Shown: positions 27,077-37,784 of the stretch, piece after piece
Numbering within the stretch: position 1 is the first letter of the stretch
Layout of the letters: every line of letters starts with the position of its first letter
Origin: Flavobacterium collinsii
GTDB lineage: Bacteria; Bacteroidota; Bacteroidia; Flavobacteriales; Flavobacteriaceae
Assembly (NCBI RefSeq): GCF_902804485.1
Contig: NZ_CADCST010000045.1
Span: forward strand, 1 to 64,000
Reading direction: 5' to 3'
Length of the DNA stretch: 64,000 nucleotides
Notes under the pieces: model-generated
What the model was told of the DNA's origin: nothing
Databases searched by the model: none
The model's input: the letters and a program-made list of their open reading frames with translations, nothing else
Position numbers and translations under genes: made by a program

Positions 27077-27837
27077 AATGCATCAGTTTTGAATGATTTG
27101 GCGAACAAATCGCTCTTACTAAAACGTCCATTCCTATTATGATACTGCGATGTATTCTTATTTTAAAAAATGACATATACTACAATTGTGTTGTTTTATA
27201 ATATGTCTCCAAAATTAAAGCTGAGGGTAGGTCTGCAAGGTTACGTTTACATTAATAAAAAGCCTTTATTATAAAACATTATATTAACATCTGATGTGTT
27301 ATGTTATGTAGGTCTTTAAATGACACTTTGTTAGGCACCGGCTTTGTAAAGTGTTACTTATTAAACCTGATAATATCGCTACTAATTATGAATTTGGTCA
27401 AGCATGTTATGCCTTACTGAAAACAAATTTCCTATTACTTTAATTCTGATGTTTCAATAGAACATCAAACTTGTATTATACTTCCTACAGCTATCAACTT
27501 TTTCTAGCTAAAAGAGATAAAACACCAGTAAATACAGTATGTGGTCTATTTTTAAGCGATTTGTGATTTTTCTATCCTCAATATATCTTTTTCCAACACA
27601 AATAAGATATTTCATGACAATAAAAACCCGCCTTATGACATATTTTTCAGTTTCGGTGCGGAAGATGTTTAGTTTTAACCTGTTTTAGAAGCGAAAAACA
27701 GGTAGAAACACCTGTTTTTGAGAGTTTTATATTTTATATCTTAGTTGAAATATAAAAATTGTCCTTTTATTTCTTAGTTACAAACACAAGTAATATCAAA
27801 AACAAATATAAACACTAACCTATTAACACTAAACACT
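27077..27837. other. Long non-coding region with paired hairpins
   Basis: This is 761 bases between the divergent sigma factor and tail-collar genes. It contains an inverted repeat ACACTTT (27323-27329)/AAAGTGT (27348-27354), a GATGTTTAGTTT block at 27664-27675 shared with the duplicated leader at 15.9-16.2 kb, and the mutually exclusive hairpins at 27679-27720. No protein-like ORF is evident. The bases just before 27838 are rich in AACACTAA. Confidence 0.5.
27679..27720 (+). promoter_or_regulatory. Mutually exclusive hairpins with U tract, attenuator-like
   Basis: CCTGTTTT (27679-27686) can pair with AAAACAGG (27695-27702). The overlapping ACAGGT (27698-27703) can instead pair with ACCTGT (27710-27715), which runs straight into TTTT. 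The anti-terminator/terminator geometry faces the tail-collar gene 118 bases downstream. No ligand-binding part is recognised. Confidence 0.4.
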
Positions 27838-28392
27838 ATGGAAGAATTCATTGGAGTTGTAAAACTTTTTGCGGGAAATTTTGCCCCGAGAGGCTGGGCA
27901 TTTTGTAACGGACAAATATTGTCAATTGCACAAAATACGGCATTATTCTCAATCCTTGGTACAACCTATGGAGGAAATGGTCAGACTACTTTCGCTTTAC
28001 CAAATCTACAAGGTGCAACAGCTATTGGACAAGGAACTTCACCTGGAGGGACTTACGTTCTTGGACAAGCTGCAGGTACACCAAACGTTTCAATTTTAAC
28101 AAGCAACCTTCCTGCTCACGTTCACGCAGGACCAGGTAAAATTTCTGTAAGTGCGGGAAATTCGACAGACTCAGTGCCCGTAGCAGGAGCCTCAATTGCA
28201 GTACCTGGAGCTCTTGTATCCAGAGTTTTCGCACCAACATTAGGTTTTGCAACTGCAACCCCAAGTGTTGATCTATTAAGCAATGTAACAACAGGTGCAA
28301 CTGGTAGTAATCTTCCTATCTCAGTAATGCAGCCTTACGTAGCATTGTCTTATATCATTTGTTTAGAAGGAATTTTCCCTTCCAGAAATTAA
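27838..28392 (+). CDS. Phage tail-collar-domain protein (MdpB-like)
   Basis: This 184-aa protein opens EEFIGVVKLFAGNFAPRGWAFCNGQILSIAQNTALFSILGTTYGGNG (in blocks), the hallmark of the collar-domain family that includes microcystin-dependent protein MdpB. A distal PNLQG-x-A-x-GQG, a SNLPAHVHA metal-like histidine pair and a C-terminal MQPYVALSYIICLEGIFPSR follow. Stand-alone members occur in many non-phage loci, often several in tandem; here there is one. It has no signal peptide. It is convergent with a methyltransferase-like gene, with a single base between the stop codons. Function outside phage tails is not established. Confidence 0.9.
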   Translation: MEEFIGVVKLFAGNFAPRGWAFCNGQILSIAQNTALFSILGTTYGGNGQTTFALPNLQGATAIGQGTSPGGTYVLGQAAGTPNVSILTSNLPAHVHAGPGKISVSAGNSTDSVPVAGASIAVPGALVSRVFAPTLGFATATPSVDLLSNVTTGATGSNLPISVMQPYVALSYIICLEGIFPSRN

Positions 28393-28393
28393 A

Positions 28394-29413
28394 CTAGTTA
28401 AGCACATTTTTTACATTATAAGACCATTTGGGTATATCGCTGAAGTCATACAAAAATTGAATTTCAGCATATTCAGTAAGACTATAAATAGAAGCAATGC
28501 AAAAAGGGTTTGTAATATAAGACTCCGCAGTTTTTAATTCGATGTCTTCAAATATCGTGATTTCAGTAAAAATGCACACATCAGGATAATTACTGAAATC
28601 AGCCGGCAAGTTATAAAAGTCACTTTTAAATTCTAAGTCCTGACTTGCATTGCCAAAAAGTTCTTTGCTTATTGTAAATAATCTATCTACAAATACACTA
28701 TGAGGATAGGGCTGCATTTCATTGCGGCCCTTAACCTCTGTTTTAGCATCTTTAAGTGACGGCTCATGATCGAAAAAGGTAAAAGCCAAATCGATTTTGA
28801 TTTCTTCGGGAATTAAAATTCCGTGTGAAGACAATTGCGAAACAATGTTTCGTGTAATCGCCACTTGCGGCTCTCGGGTAAGAGCATAATGCATCGTTTC
28901 GGAAATGGCCAAATCAATTGTAAACTCCTGTGGTTTTGTATACGTGATGGCATCTGTTTCGACTAATTCTAATGAATAATCGTTTAGACCGGTCACCGAT
29001 AAAATATGATGTACAGATGCTATTGAAGCAGTATTGATATCTAACAAAATGGCTTTAATTCTATCTTTATGAAACAAGGGAAGTAAAGGAAGAATTAAAG
29101 TTGCATAAGGGCCACAACCCGCATAAAGAATATTAATACTTCTCTCAGGGAAATCATTACACAATTTTGTCAGAGCCTTATAAACGCCTTTTATGAAATA
29201 AACTGTGCGTAAATAATCGTCAACACAGTCTGCCGCACCAGAGCTTGACAAAGCAATGCCACCTTTAACAAGAACTTCGTTGTTCTCAAAGTGGTCAACT
29301 GTTGCGATTTTTTCATAAAATTCTGAAAGGTTTCGCGCACATGTGGTGTGTTCATCAATAGTATTTGACGCAATGATAGATTGAACAATAATCGTAAGCT
29401 CTTGTTTATACAT
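28394..29413 (-). CDS. SAM-dependent methyltransferase, PRMT-like, 339 aa
   Basis: I start at the ATG at 29413 (MYKQEL) rather than an in-frame TTG three codons upstream. Residues about 100-120 carry a Rossmann motif I (INILYAGCGPYATLILPLL), then the acidic strand-2 residue (IKAILLDINTAS). AISETMHYALTREPQVAITRNI then resembles the double-E loop of protein arginine methyltransferases, and LIPEEIKIDLAF resembles the start of their beta barrel. So it probably methylates a protein or small molecule using SAM. The N-terminal 90 residues are unfamiliar. A tail-to-tail gene pair with the collar protein suggests, but does not prove, a substrate link. Confidence 0.72.
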   Translation of the reverse strand: MYKQELTIIVQSIIASNTIDEHTTCARNLSEFYEKIATVDHFENNEVLVKGGIALSSSGAADCVDDYLRTVYFIKGVYKALTKLCNDFPERSINILYAGCGPYATLILPLLPLFHKDRIKAILLDINTASIASVHHILSVTGLNDYSLELVETDAITYTKPQEFTIDLAISETMHYALTREPQVAITRNIVSQLSSHGILIPEEIKIDLAFTFFDHEPSLKDAKTEVKGRNEMQPYPHSVFVDRLFTISKELFGNASQDLEFKSDFYNLPADFSNYPDVCIFTEITIFEDIELKTAESYITNPFCIASIYSLTEYAEIQFLYDFSDIPKWSYNVKNVLN

Positions 29414-29457
29414 GATACTCAATTTTAGTTAAAGCTTTAAAGTTGAAACTGGAAAAA

Positions 29458-29465
29458 CAAATGTA
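29458..29465 (-). promoter_or_regulatory. Candidate -7 element of the methyltransferase gene
   Basis: On the minus strand this reads TACATTTG (TAnnTTTG), 45 bases before the ATG at 29413. No -33 TTG is clear. Confidence 0.35.
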
Positions 29466-29500
29466 AGAATACAAAATGATAAATCTAATATCAGTTAATT

Positions 29501-32500
29501 ATGAAAAAATTCTACTTATTACTAATCCTACTGTTTTTTACGCTGCAGCAATTGACTGCGCAAACAGTAGAAACCTTTGAAAGTGTACCTACAGGTCAGC
29601 CCAACTTTGTAAGCAATGGTAAGACCTTTAACTTAACCAGCACTTATATTAATTTTACTAGTGTTCAGTTTGCAGGCCAAGGGTATAACGGTTCAAACAG
29701 ATTTATACAGGTTACAGATGGTCCTACAACAGAAAGTCTAGGACAAAGCGGATTCATTACTGCAGCTACAGGAAGCTTTAAAATGAATAGTTTATGGATT
29801 TACCTTACAGGTACTTCTGGTCAGACCCCTAATAGTACCTTTGACGGCGCACCTGGTTCGGTTACCTTAATCGGGAAACTTGGTGGTGTAACGCAGTTCA
29901 CGATTGTAAAAAACACAACCGGAGCTAACATAGGCGTTGCCTTACCTGGAAAGGGTTTTACCCCTGTCAACTTTGCGACAGACGGAGTTTCTAATTTTAC
30001 CAATATCAACATTGACCAACTTGAAATTCAGCTAAGCGCCAATTACGATTATTTTGCAATTGATAATTTTACCTGGGTCGATGGTGTAGGTTTACCAGCA
30101 GTAACTACGACAACAGCTACAAATGTTGGTTCAACTAAAGCAATTATTGGAGGTAATGTAACTGCAGATGGCGGAGATGTCAGCGTAGAAAGAGGAATCG
30201 TTTGGGCAGTAACAGCAAACCCAACTATCGCAAACAATAAATTTCAAATAGGAACCGGAAGTGGAATTTTTAGTAATACCGTAACAGGGCTTACTGCCGG
30301 TTCGACTATTCACTACAGAGCTTATGCAAAGAATAGTGCAGGAACAGCTTATGGTGCCGAATCAACATTTGTTACATCAGCAGCTTTAAGCACTTCTTCG
30401 ACCTCATTTACCAATATCAGCTGTAATGCCGGTACAAATGGATCGGCTACAGTGGTTGCAACAGGAGGCGTTCCTCCTTATACCTATTCATGGTCACCAG
30501 CTGGTGGTACCGGAGCATCAGCTACCGGGTTGTCAGCAGGATCTTATACAGCCACTATTACAGATGCAGAATTGGTACAAATTACCAGACCTTTTACATT
30601 AATAGCCCCTCCTGCACTAAATGGAACTCCTTCGGTTACAAATGTATCTTGTTTTGGATCGTCAAATGGTACAGCTACCATTACTCCGTCAGGAGGAACT
30701 CCAGGCTATACTTACAACTGGTCTAACGGAGCTACGACTGCTTCTGCAACCGGACTTGCCGCAGGAACTTATAGTGTTACTATTACAGATGCTAACGGCT
30801 GTCCAAAAACGATAACTGGTATTGTTGTAGGGCAACCAGCAACAGCTTTAAACGGGACGACTTCTACTACTTCTGTCTCTTGCTTTGGATTGGCAAATGG
30901 TACAGCTACTGTTACTCCAACGGGCGGAGTACCTGGTTATACCTATTCTTGGTCTCCATCAGGAGGTACTGCAGCAACTGCATCAGGGCTTACAGCAGGA
31001 ACTTACAGTGTTACGATTACGGATGGGAATGGCTGTCCAAAAACGATAACCGGTATTGTCGTAGGACAACCAGCTGCCGCTCTTGATGGAACATCTTCTA
31101 CTACATCAGTTTCTTGTTTTGGAGGATCAAATGGTACAGCTACTGTTGTTGCATCGGGAGGAACTCCGGGTTATACTTATTCATGGTCACCATCTGGCGG
31201 TACTGCAGCAACTGCTTCAGGACTTCAGGCAGGAACTTACAGCGTTACCATAACAGATGCTAACGGTTGTCCAAAAACGATAACCGGTATTGTTGTTGCA
31301 CAGCCCGCAGCTTCCCTTAATGGGTCTATAAGCACCACTTCAGTTTCTTGCTTTGGAGCTTCTACCGGTTCTGCAACTGTGAGTGCTTTTGGAGGAACTC
31401 CGGGTTATACTTACAACTGGTCCAACGGAGCCACCACTGCTACTGCATCTGGACTTACAGCAGGAATTTATAGTGTTACCATCACTGATGCTACTACTAT
31501 ATGTTCCAGAACAATCAATAATATTATAATAGGAACGGCTACACCTATCCTTGCACATCCAACTCAGGTTAATGTAAGCTGTAATGGTGGCGCTAATGGT
31601 TCAGCATCAGTTGCGCCTACTGGCGGAGCGGGTTCTTATACCTATCTTTGGTCTAATAGTGCTACAACCGCATCAATAAACGGTCTTTCACAAGGAACAT
31701 ACAGTGTAGTTATAAAAGACGCTAACAACTGTACGGTTACACAAAACTTTTTCATTACTCAACCTACAACCCTAATAGCTTCTCAGGGTACATTCACTAG
31801 TCCGACTTGTAATAATGCAACTAACGGTAGTGCAACTGTAGTCGCTTCAGGCGGAACCCCTGGATATACCTATTCATGGACACCTACCGGAGGTACTGCA
31901 GCAACAGCTACTGGTTTAGCGGCCGGCACTTATACAGTAACGGTTACAGATGCAAATGATTGTAGTACTACACAATCTTTCATTCTTACCAACCCTCCTG
32001 CATTTTCAGTAACAACTTCGCAAACTGATATTTTATGTAACGGAGATGCAACAGGAAGCGCAGGCGTAGTTGTAAGTGGCGGAACTGCACCTTACACCTA
32101 TTCATGGTCACCATCTGGCGGTACTGCTGCTACAGCTACAGGATTAATTGCCGGTACTTATACGGTAACCATCACAGATGCTAATATCTGTCCAACAACC
32201 AGAACTTTCATTCTAACGCAGCCTTTAACCCCTTTAGTAGCTTCACAAGGTCCAATTACTCATGTGAATTGTCATGGAGATGCAACCGGAGCTGCTACTG
32301 TAAGTGCAACCGGAGGAACAGGAGCTTACACCTATTCATGGTCACCATCAGGAGGCACTGCTGCTACAGCTACAAATTTAACAGCCGGCACTTATAACGT
32401 AACTGTTACAGACGTCAATAACTGTTCTACTATACAAAGCTTTACGATCAATCAACCAGCGGCAATACTTAGTGCTTCAACTGCGACCACAGATGTTAGT

Positions 32501-35500
32501 TGTTTTGGAAACACAAATGGTAGCGCAACGGTGACTCCAAGCGGAGGAACACCTGGATACTCTTATGTATGGGCACCATCAGGAGGTACTGCAGCTACAG
32601 CTACAGGATTGTCATCCGGTACTTATACTTGTACCATCACAGATAGTAAAGGGTGTAGCTTAATCAAAACAATTGTAATAGGTACGCCAACTGCATTAGT
32701 AGCTACAATATCAAAAACAGATCTATTATGTAACGGTGACAGCAATGGTTCGGCTACAGTAAATGTAACCGGAGGTACACCTGGATATACTTATGTATGG
32801 ACTCCAACAGGAGGAAATGCTGCAACAGCTTCAGGATTATCAGCCGGAACTTATACGGTTACAGTGACGGATGCAAATGGTTGTTCAACTACTGCAAGTA
32901 CTACTTTAAATCCACCAGCGGCTTTAACAGCAACAACATCACAAACAGATGTTTTATGTAATGGAACAGCAACCGGAACAGCTAGTGTAACCGTTTTAGG
33001 AGGAACTGGAGCTTATACTTATGCATGGTCTCCGACAGGAGGTACTGCGGCTACAGCTACAGAGTTAGCAACCGGAAACTACAGCTGTTTAATTACAGAT
33101 GCTAACGGTTGTTCTATCACCAAAACATTCTTTATTGATCAGCCGGCAGTACTAGCTGCAACGACATCTAAAGTAGATGCCACTTGTTCGACTACAGGTC
33201 AGGCTACCGTAAATCCAACTGGCGGAGTACTTCCTTTTACTTACCAATGGTCATCAGGAGCTACAACAGCCACTGCTACAGGCTTAACAGCTGGAAACTA
33301 TACCTGTACCATCACAGACGGAAACGGATGTACCAATACGCAAAGCGTAACCATTAATACAACCAACACTTTAGTAGCGGTCGTTAATAAAACTGATGTT
33401 TTATGTAATGGCGGTAACACAGGTTCTGCAACGGTAACACCATCAGGTGCTCCTGGTCCATTTACTTATGTATGGGCTCCTTCAGGAGGTTCTAATGCTA
33501 CCGCCAACAATCTTACTGCCGGTAACTATACTGTAACTATTACGTCTGCAAACGGTTGTTCTATTGTTAAAAATATTACTATTGGCGAACCTACTCCTTT
33601 GATAGTTGTGCCAACACAAACAAATGTAGCTTGTAATGGAGGTACTACTGGAGCTGCTTCTGTAACAGTAACTGGAGGAACAGGTGCTTATACTTTTGTA
33701 TGGTCTCCTACCGGAGGTACTGCAGCTACAGCTACAGGATTAACTGCAGGTACTTATGTTGTAACTATTACAGATGGTAATGGCTGTAACGTGACACAAA
33801 ATTTCAATATTACGCAACCAACGGCAGTTGGTGGAACTATAGTTGCAACAAATGTTACTTGTAATGGGGCAAATAATGGCTCTGCTACTGTAACTGCAAC
33901 TGGAGGAACAGGTGCTTATACTTATGTATGGTCTCCTACCGGAGGTACTGCAGCTACAGCTACAGGATTGGCTCCTGGTAACTACGCTGTTTTAATCACC
34001 GATGCAAATTCTTGCACAACAACAGTAAGTACTATTATAACCCAACCTACTGTAGTAGTAGCAAGCATATCATCTCAAACGAATATCTCCTGCAACGGAC
34101 TAAGTGATGGTGCTATAAATGTAACTGTAACCGGCGGTACCCTTCCTTACACCTATTTATGGTCTAATGGTAGTACAACCAAAAATATTAGCGGATTAGC
34201 AGCAGGAACTTATACGTTAACTGTTACTGATGCCAACAGTTGTACCGCTACACAAACTGTGACTTTAATTACAACTCCGGATGTAACAGCGCCAGTACCA
34301 AATCTGGCAACTCTCCCTGTAATTACAAATTCTTGTGCTGTTTTATCGGCTCAAATTCCAGTTCCAACTGCAACCGATAATTGCAGCGGTAGTATCACGG
34401 CAACAACAACAAGTCCGTTAAACTACAATACACCGGGAACTTATACCATTACATGGAAATATACTGATGCAAGTGGAAACTCTAGTACACAAACACAAAC
34501 TGTACAAGTACTGAATTCAGCACTTCAACAAGTAACCTTTAGCAATGCGACATTTACCTATGACAAAAATCCACATGCGGTGCAAGTTGCTAATTTACCG
34601 TCAGGAGCGACTGTTACTTATTCCATCGCACCTTCAGGTTCAGGAAACTCAGCAACAAATGCGGGGACTTATACAGTTACTGCCGTAGTATCTCCTTCAA
34701 CAAGTACACCAAATTGTTTACCAATTACGCTTACTGCACAACTTACGATTCAAAAAGCAGCACAGCAAATTACTTTTCCAATATTGGGAATAAAAACTCT
34801 TGGAGGATCAAATACTTTCAATCTGGGGGCTACTGCCAGTTCAGGTCTAACGGTAAACTATGCCTTTACCTATAAAACTGCGTTACCTCCTGCTACTGTC
34901 GCTCCATTAACTGGTGTAGTAAATATGTTAAGACCTGGAGAAGTAACAATTGTAGCCGCTCAGGCTGGTGACAACAATTATTTACCTGCTCCGGATGTTA
35001 CACAGCTATTGGTAATCAAAAACAACGACATTACCGTTACTCAAATTACCATTGGAACTAAAGTATACCCTAATCCGGCTAAGACTCTTAACTACCTAAT
35101 GGGATGTGACGAAAACAACGTAAATGTAGCACTGACCAATACAACGAATGCAACCTTTACTCCATCGGCTAATTTTACCATTAATACTCCTAAACCGGGA
35201 ATTTATGCGCAAAATGTAACAGTTACTTCTGAAGATGGAAGTACAAGTGCTACATATGCTATAACTGTTGAAAAACCATTTGGATTCTATGATATCGTAC
35301 ACCAAAAATTCAATAATGTACTTATCGTAAACAACAATCCTCAAACCAATGGAGGTTACGAGTTTGTTTCGTACCAATGGTTTAAAAATGGACAATTAAT
35401 TGGTACAAACCAATACTTTTCAGCAGGAGACGATCTGGCGAATAAATTAGATCTAACTGCCGACTACAGTGTAAAAATGACTACTAAAGATGGTAAGGTA

Positions 35501-35791
35501 TTGCAAACATGCCCTGCTAAAATTAAGACACAGAAATCACTTGAGGTCAAATTGTATCCAAATCCGGTTGAAACAGGAAAAATGCTTACTGTAGATGCTG
35601 ATTTACCAGAAGGTGATTTAGAAAACATGCAAATAAGTCTTTACTCTGTTACTGGTAAACTACTTACAACAATGAAATCATCTACTGCTCAAACACAGGT
35701 ACAATTACCTCCAAGTACTGAAAGTAATATGGTTCTTGTAGTTATTGAGTCAGGCAATATCAAAAAGTCATTCAAAGTAATTGTAAAATAA
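29501..35791 (+). CDS. SprB-repeat adhesin-like protein secreted by T9SS, 2096 aa
   Basis: A signal peptide (cleavage after LTAQ) is followed by a jelly-roll-like domain (about 22-200), a fibronectin-like domain (about 200-292) and 17 SprB repeats of about 76 residues (293-1591). Each repeat has [25 protein letters not shown], GLxAGTYxVTxTDxxGC and a QP linker. An HYR-like domain (about 1592-1672), MBG-like strands, a cadherin-like region and a C-terminal type A sorting domain (LYPNPVETG ... SFKVIVK) follow. The family includes the gliding adhesin SprB. T9SS should export it and anchor it via the C-terminal domain. A barrel protein gene follows 53 bases later. Surface adhesion or gliding is a family inference. 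Confidence 0.93.
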   Translation: MKKFYLLLILLFFTLQQLTAQTVETFESVPTGQPNFVSNGKTFNLTSTYINFTSVQFAGQGYNGSNRFIQVTDGPTTESLGQSGFITAATGSFKMNSLWIYLTGTSGQTPNSTFDGAPGSVTLIGKLGGVTQFTIVKNTTGANIGVALPGKGFTPVNFATDGVSNFTNINIDQLEIQLSANYDYFAIDNFTWVDGVGLPAVTTTTATNVGSTKAIIGGNVTADGGDVSVERGIVWAVTANPTIANNKFQIGTGSGIFSNTVTGLTAGSTIHYRAYAKNSAGTAYGAESTFVTSAALSTSSTSFTNISCNAGTNGSATVVATGGVPPYTYSWSPAGGTGASATGLSAGSYTATITDAELVQITRPFTLIAPPALNGTPSVTNVSCFGSSNGTATITPSGGTPGYTYNWSNGATTASATGLAAGTYSVTITDANGCPKTITGIVVGQPATALNGTTSTTSVSCFGLANGTATVTPTGGVPGYTYSWSPSGGTAATASGLTAGTYSVTITDGNGCPKTITGIVVGQPAAALDGTSSTTSVSCFGGSNGTATVVASGGTPGYTYSWSPSGGTAATASGLQAGTYSVTITDANGCPKTITGIVVAQPAASLNGSISTTSVSCFGASTGSATVSAFGGTPGYTYNWSNGATTATASGLTAGIYSVTITDATTICSRTINNIIIGTATPILAHPTQVNVSCNGGANGSASVAPTGGAGSYTYLWSNSATTASINGLSQGTYSVVIKDANNCTVTQNFFITQPTTLIASQGTFTSPTCNNATNGSATVVASGGTPGYTYSWTPTGGTAATATGLAAGTYTVTVTDANDCSTTQSFILTNPPAFSVTTSQTDILCNGDATGSAGVVVSGGTAPYTYSWSPSGGTAATATGLIAGTYTVTITDANICPTTRTFILTQPLTPLVASQGPITHVNCHGDATGAATVSATGGTGAYTYSWSPSGGTAATATNLTAGTYNVTVTDVNNCSTIQSFTINQPAAILSASTATTDVSCFGNTNGSATVTPSGGTPGYSYVWAPSGGTAATATGLSSGTYTCTITDSKGCSLIKTIVIGTPTALVATISKTDLLCNGDSNGSATVNVTGGTPGYTYVWTPTGGNAATASGLSAGTYTVTVTDANGCSTTASTTLNPPAALTATTSQTDVLCNGTATGTASVTVLGGTGAYTYAWSPTGGTAATATELATGNYSCLITDANGCSITKTFFIDQPAVLAATTSKVDATCSTTGQATVNPTGGVLPFTYQWSSGATTATATGLTAGNYTCTITDGNGCTNTQSVTINTTNTLVAVVNKTDVLCNGGNTGSATVTPSGAPGPFTYVWAPSGGSNATANNLTAGNYTVTITSANGCSIVKNITIGEPTPLIVVPTQTNVACNGGTTGAASVTVTGGTGAYTFVWSPTGGTAATATGLTAGTYVVTITDGNGCNVTQNFNITQPTAVGGTIVATNVTCNGANNGSATVTATGGTGAYTYVWSPTGGTAATATGLAPGNYAVLITDANSCTTTVSTIITQPTVVVASISSQTNISCNGLSDGAINVTVTGGTLPYTYLWSNGSTTKNISGLAAGTYTLTVTDANSCTATQTVTLITTPDVTAPVPNLATLPVITNSCAVLSAQIPVPTATDNCSGSITATTTSPLNYNTPGTYTITWKYTDASGNSSTQTQTVQVLNSALQQVTFSNATFTYDKNPHAVQVANLPSGATVTYSIAPSGSGNSATNAGTYTVTAVVSPSTSTPNCLPITLTAQLTIQKAAQQITFPILGIKTLGGSNTFNLGATASSGLTVNYAFTYKTALPPATVAPLTGVVNMLRPGEVTIVAAQAGDNNYLPAPDVTQLLVIKNNDITVTQITIGTKVYPNPAKTLNYLMGCDENNVNVALTNTTNATFTPSANFTINTPKPGIYAQNVTVTSEDGSTSATYAITVEKPFGFYDIVHQKFNNVLIVNNNPQTNGGYEFVSYQWFKNGQLIGTNQYFSAGDDLANKLDLTADYSVKMTTKDGKVLQTCPAKIKTQKSLEVKLYPNPVETGKMLTVDADLPEGDLENMQISLYSVTGKLLTTMKSSTAQTQVQLPPSTESNMVLVVIESGNIKKSFKVIVK
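30380..34275 (+). repeat. 17 tandem SprB repeats at DNA level
   Basis: Units of about 228 bases encode one 76-residue repeat each. Some stretches, such as ggaggtactgcagctacagc, recur almost unchanged in neighbouring units, while others are diverged. That suggests homogenisation among subsets (units 2-4, 7-12 and 15-16). Copy number could vary by recombination. Confidence 0.85.
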
Positions 35792-35801
35792 ACAAAATCA
35801 T

Positions 35802-35829
35802 GCCAGTACCACTTCAAAATGGTACTGGC
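35802..35829 (+). other. Intergenic hairpin between SprB-like and barrel genes
   Basis: GCCAGTACC (35802-35810) pairs perfectly with GGTACTGGC (35821-35829). No U tract follows and the next ATG is 16 bases on. It is more likely an mRNA stabiliser or processing site within an operon than a full terminator. Confidence 0.6.
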
Positions 35830-35844
35830 TAATACAACTTTAAG

Positions 35845-36696
35845 ATGAAAAAATATATCAGTACCTCTATAAAATCTATAGCTACAGTTACGGCGTTTTT
35901 AGCGATATGCCTCCAGGGCTATAGTCAGGACAAAAAACAGGAAATATCGATCTCCGTCGCAGGACCCGGTTCTTTTCTAAAGTACAGTGGCGGTGGTACT
36001 ATCGTACCCGGAAACGGAATTAGTGCAGGAATCAGATACTCCTATTATTTAAACGAAGGCTTAAGCATTGGAATTGGAGCCGAGTACCAATCCTATAATT
36101 CTGATGCAAAGTACGCTTCTTTTAGTGGACAATATGTTACTAAAGATGCCGAAAATGAAACCTTTCAGTTTAGATACAAAGCCACTAACTTCAGAGAAGA
36201 ACAAAGTCTAAGTTACATAAATGTTCCAATCGCAATTCAATTTGAAACTCCGGGGACTACTCAATTGTACGTTGCTGCAGGTGCTAAAGTAGGATTTGCG
36301 ATTAAAGGATGTTATCAAAGTACCTTTCAAAACCTTACTACAAGCGGTTACTATCCGCAATACAATGTAGAATTATTTAACCCTGCGTTTGCCGGTTTTG
36401 CAAGTACTAATGATTTAAAAACCAGCGAACAGGATTTAGATACTAAAGTGTCCTACTCTGCTACATTTGAAACAGGTGTAAAACAAAAGATTGGAAACAG
36501 AACTTCATTCTATCTCGGTGCTTATATCGATTATGGTCTAAATAACATCTACAATAAAAATGGAGACAAAAATCTGGTTCAGTACAATCCGGAACTTCCT
36601 GTGCAGCTACAATACAACAGCGTATTGGATTCTCCATCCGTCAACAATGTCAGACTAGTTTCTTATGGACTTAAACTGAGATTTGCTTTACGTTAA
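35845..36696 (+). CDS. Outer-membrane beta-barrel protein, 283 aa
   Basis: A signal peptide (to YSQ) is followed by strands characteristic of a Bacteroidota outer-membrane barrel: GNGISAGIRYSYYLNEGLSIGIGAEYQSYNS, LSYINVPIAIQFETPGTTQLYVAAGAKVGFAIKG and RTSFYLGAYIDYGLNN (all in blocks). The final NNVRLVSYGLKLRFALR has the aromatic/charged strand end expected for BamA. It lies 53 bases behind the giant SprB-repeat gene and ends at a terminator, so the two likely form one operon. By position it could anchor or present the adhesin, as PorP/SprF-like proteins do for SprB. I do not see enough to call it PorP/SprF. Confidence 0.75.
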   Translation: MKKYISTSIKSIATVTAFLAICLQGYSQDKKQEISISVAGPGSFLKYSGGGTIVPGNGISAGIRYSYYLNEGLSIGIGAEYQSYNSDAKYASFSGQYVTKDAENETFQFRYKATNFREEQSLSYINVPIAIQFETPGTTQLYVAAGAKVGFAIKGCYQSTFQNLTTSGYYPQYNVELFNPAFAGFASTNDLKTSEQDLDTKVSYSATFETGVKQKIGNRTSFYLGAYIDYGLNNIYNKNGDKNLVQYNPELPVQLQYNSVLDSPSVNNVRLVSYGLKLRFALR

Positions 36697-36724
36697 TTAT
36701 CAAATAAAAATATTAAACAACTAC

Positions 36725-36785
36725 TTTTCCCGCTCGGGAAAAATTAAAAAAGTCGGTTTCTTGGGGGAAATCGGCTTTTTTTTTA
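36725..36785. terminator. Double hairpin terminator between convergent genes
   Basis: TTTTCCCG and CGGGAAAA (36725-36742) form a tight stem. A second stem pairs AAAGTCGGTTTC (ending 36760) with GAAATCGGCTTT through G-T wobbles and runs into T9. The latter ends the barrel gene; read the other way, A/T runs can serve the RadC-like gene. Confidence 0.8.
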
Positions 36786-36789
36786 TGGA

Positions 36790-37275
36790 TTAAAAACCAT
36801 CTTCAAAAAAATTACCGTTATCCGCAAAAGAATAATAACTTTCCAAAGTAATAATTAAATGATCAACCAATTTAATATCTAAAAGAGCAGCTGCTTCGTT
36901 AACTTTTTTTGTAAATAATCGATCAGCAATTGAAGGCAGCGTTTTACCCGAAGGATGATTATGAATCATAATAAAAGCAGATGCATTTGCCTTAATTACT
37001 GAAGCAAACAATAATTTAAGATCTACCGAAATTCCCGATGTACCCCCCGAAGATACTTCGTAAACCCCTAGTACCTTATTTGAACGATTGAGCAAAAAAA
37101 CTTTACACTGTTCGAAGAACTCAATTTTCCCCATGTCCCAAACTTTCAAAGCTAGTTCATAAGCTGTTTTAGAGGATGAAAGATGAGGTCGTTCCGAAAC
37201 TCTTACTTTATTCTTATAAATCAATTCAATTTCGGAAGCAATTTTCCAATCTTGTTTTTCATTCTTCGATTTCAT
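36790..37275 (-). CDS. RadC-like JAB/MPN-domain protein, 161 aa
   Basis: It carries the JAMM motif: a conserved acidic residue upstream and IMIHNHPSGKTLPSIAD (H-x-H-P-S-G...S...D), which binds zinc in JAB peptidases. FEQCKVFLLNRSNKVLGVYEVSSGGTSG is the usual RadC lead-in. It lacks the N-terminal helix-hairpin-helix of full RadC (about 220 aa), as is typical of copies on Bacteroidota mobile elements. A role in DNA repair was disproved for RadC; actual function is unknown. It diverges from a small DNA-binding-like gene, and the pair could be debris of an integrated element. Confidence 0.88.
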   Translation of the reverse strand: MKSKNEKQDWKIASEIELIYKNKVRVSERPHLSSSKTAYELALKVWDMGKIEFFEQCKVFLLNRSNKVLGVYEVSSGGTSGISVDLKLLFASVIKANASAFIMIHNHPSGKTLPSIADRLFTKKVNEAAALLDIKLVDHLIITLESYYSFADNGNFFEDGF

Positions 37276-37410
37276 AATTATTCATATATGTAATTTTCAA
37301 AATACATCTCTAGCCGATCGCCATTGAAAGAATAAAACAAATGTAAGAAAACATATTACAAACGCGCACTTTCGTGCGCATTTAAATTTTCTGAATTGCC
37401 TTACTTTGCT

Positions 37411-37653
37411 ATGATGACTGAAATTAATATCAAAATTTGTTTTTATATTTACGAGAACTGGATTAAAACTTATAAATCCCAGAGGTCATTTGCATTAGAT
37501 CACAATGTAGAAGAAAGTATAGTTAGAAAAATAAAAAGCACAGCTCTTCAACTAGATAATTCAAACTACAATATTCCAGTAAATACTTTAGAAAAAATTT
37601 GTAACGGTAGAAATATTAGACTTTCTGAATTTTTCAAATTGATTTCTGAATGA
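37411..37653 (+). CDS. Small helix-turn-helix-like regulator, 80 aa
   Basis: I start at the ATG at 37411 or 37414 (MTEINIK), since the upstream codon is TTG. RSFALDHNVEESIVRKIKS reads as a helix-turn-helix of Xre type, and NYNIPVNTLEKICNGRNIRLSEFFKLIS matches the C-terminal part of Xre repressors, where a short helix ends in LSEFF. At 80 residues it is just the DNA-binding domain. It is divergent from radC-like with about 135 bases between, so it may control both. A TACTTTG lies directly upstream of the start. Confidence 0.7.
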   Translation: MMTEINIKICFYIYENWIKTYKSQRSFALDHNVEESIVRKIKSTALQLDNSNYNIPVNTLEKICNGRNIRLSEFFKLISE

Positions 37654-37784
37654 CAAAGTCTCAATAAGGGCGAAAGATCAAACTCCAATCTATACATCAC
37701 GTTTAATCCTTATATATTTCTATCATTTTTTGTTTGAGGGCGCACTTTTAATTACTTTTATGGTATTAAATCTAATCACCATCA

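Noticed and set aside
28022..28300. 92-codon Leu/Gln-rich minus-strand ORF in the tail-collar gene
   Set aside because: It is antisense to a well-recognised collar protein and is low complexity.
30049..31558. Several 60-80 codon ORFs inside the SprB-repeat gene
   Set aside because: They recur in step with the 228-base repeat in other frames and are repeat-derived.
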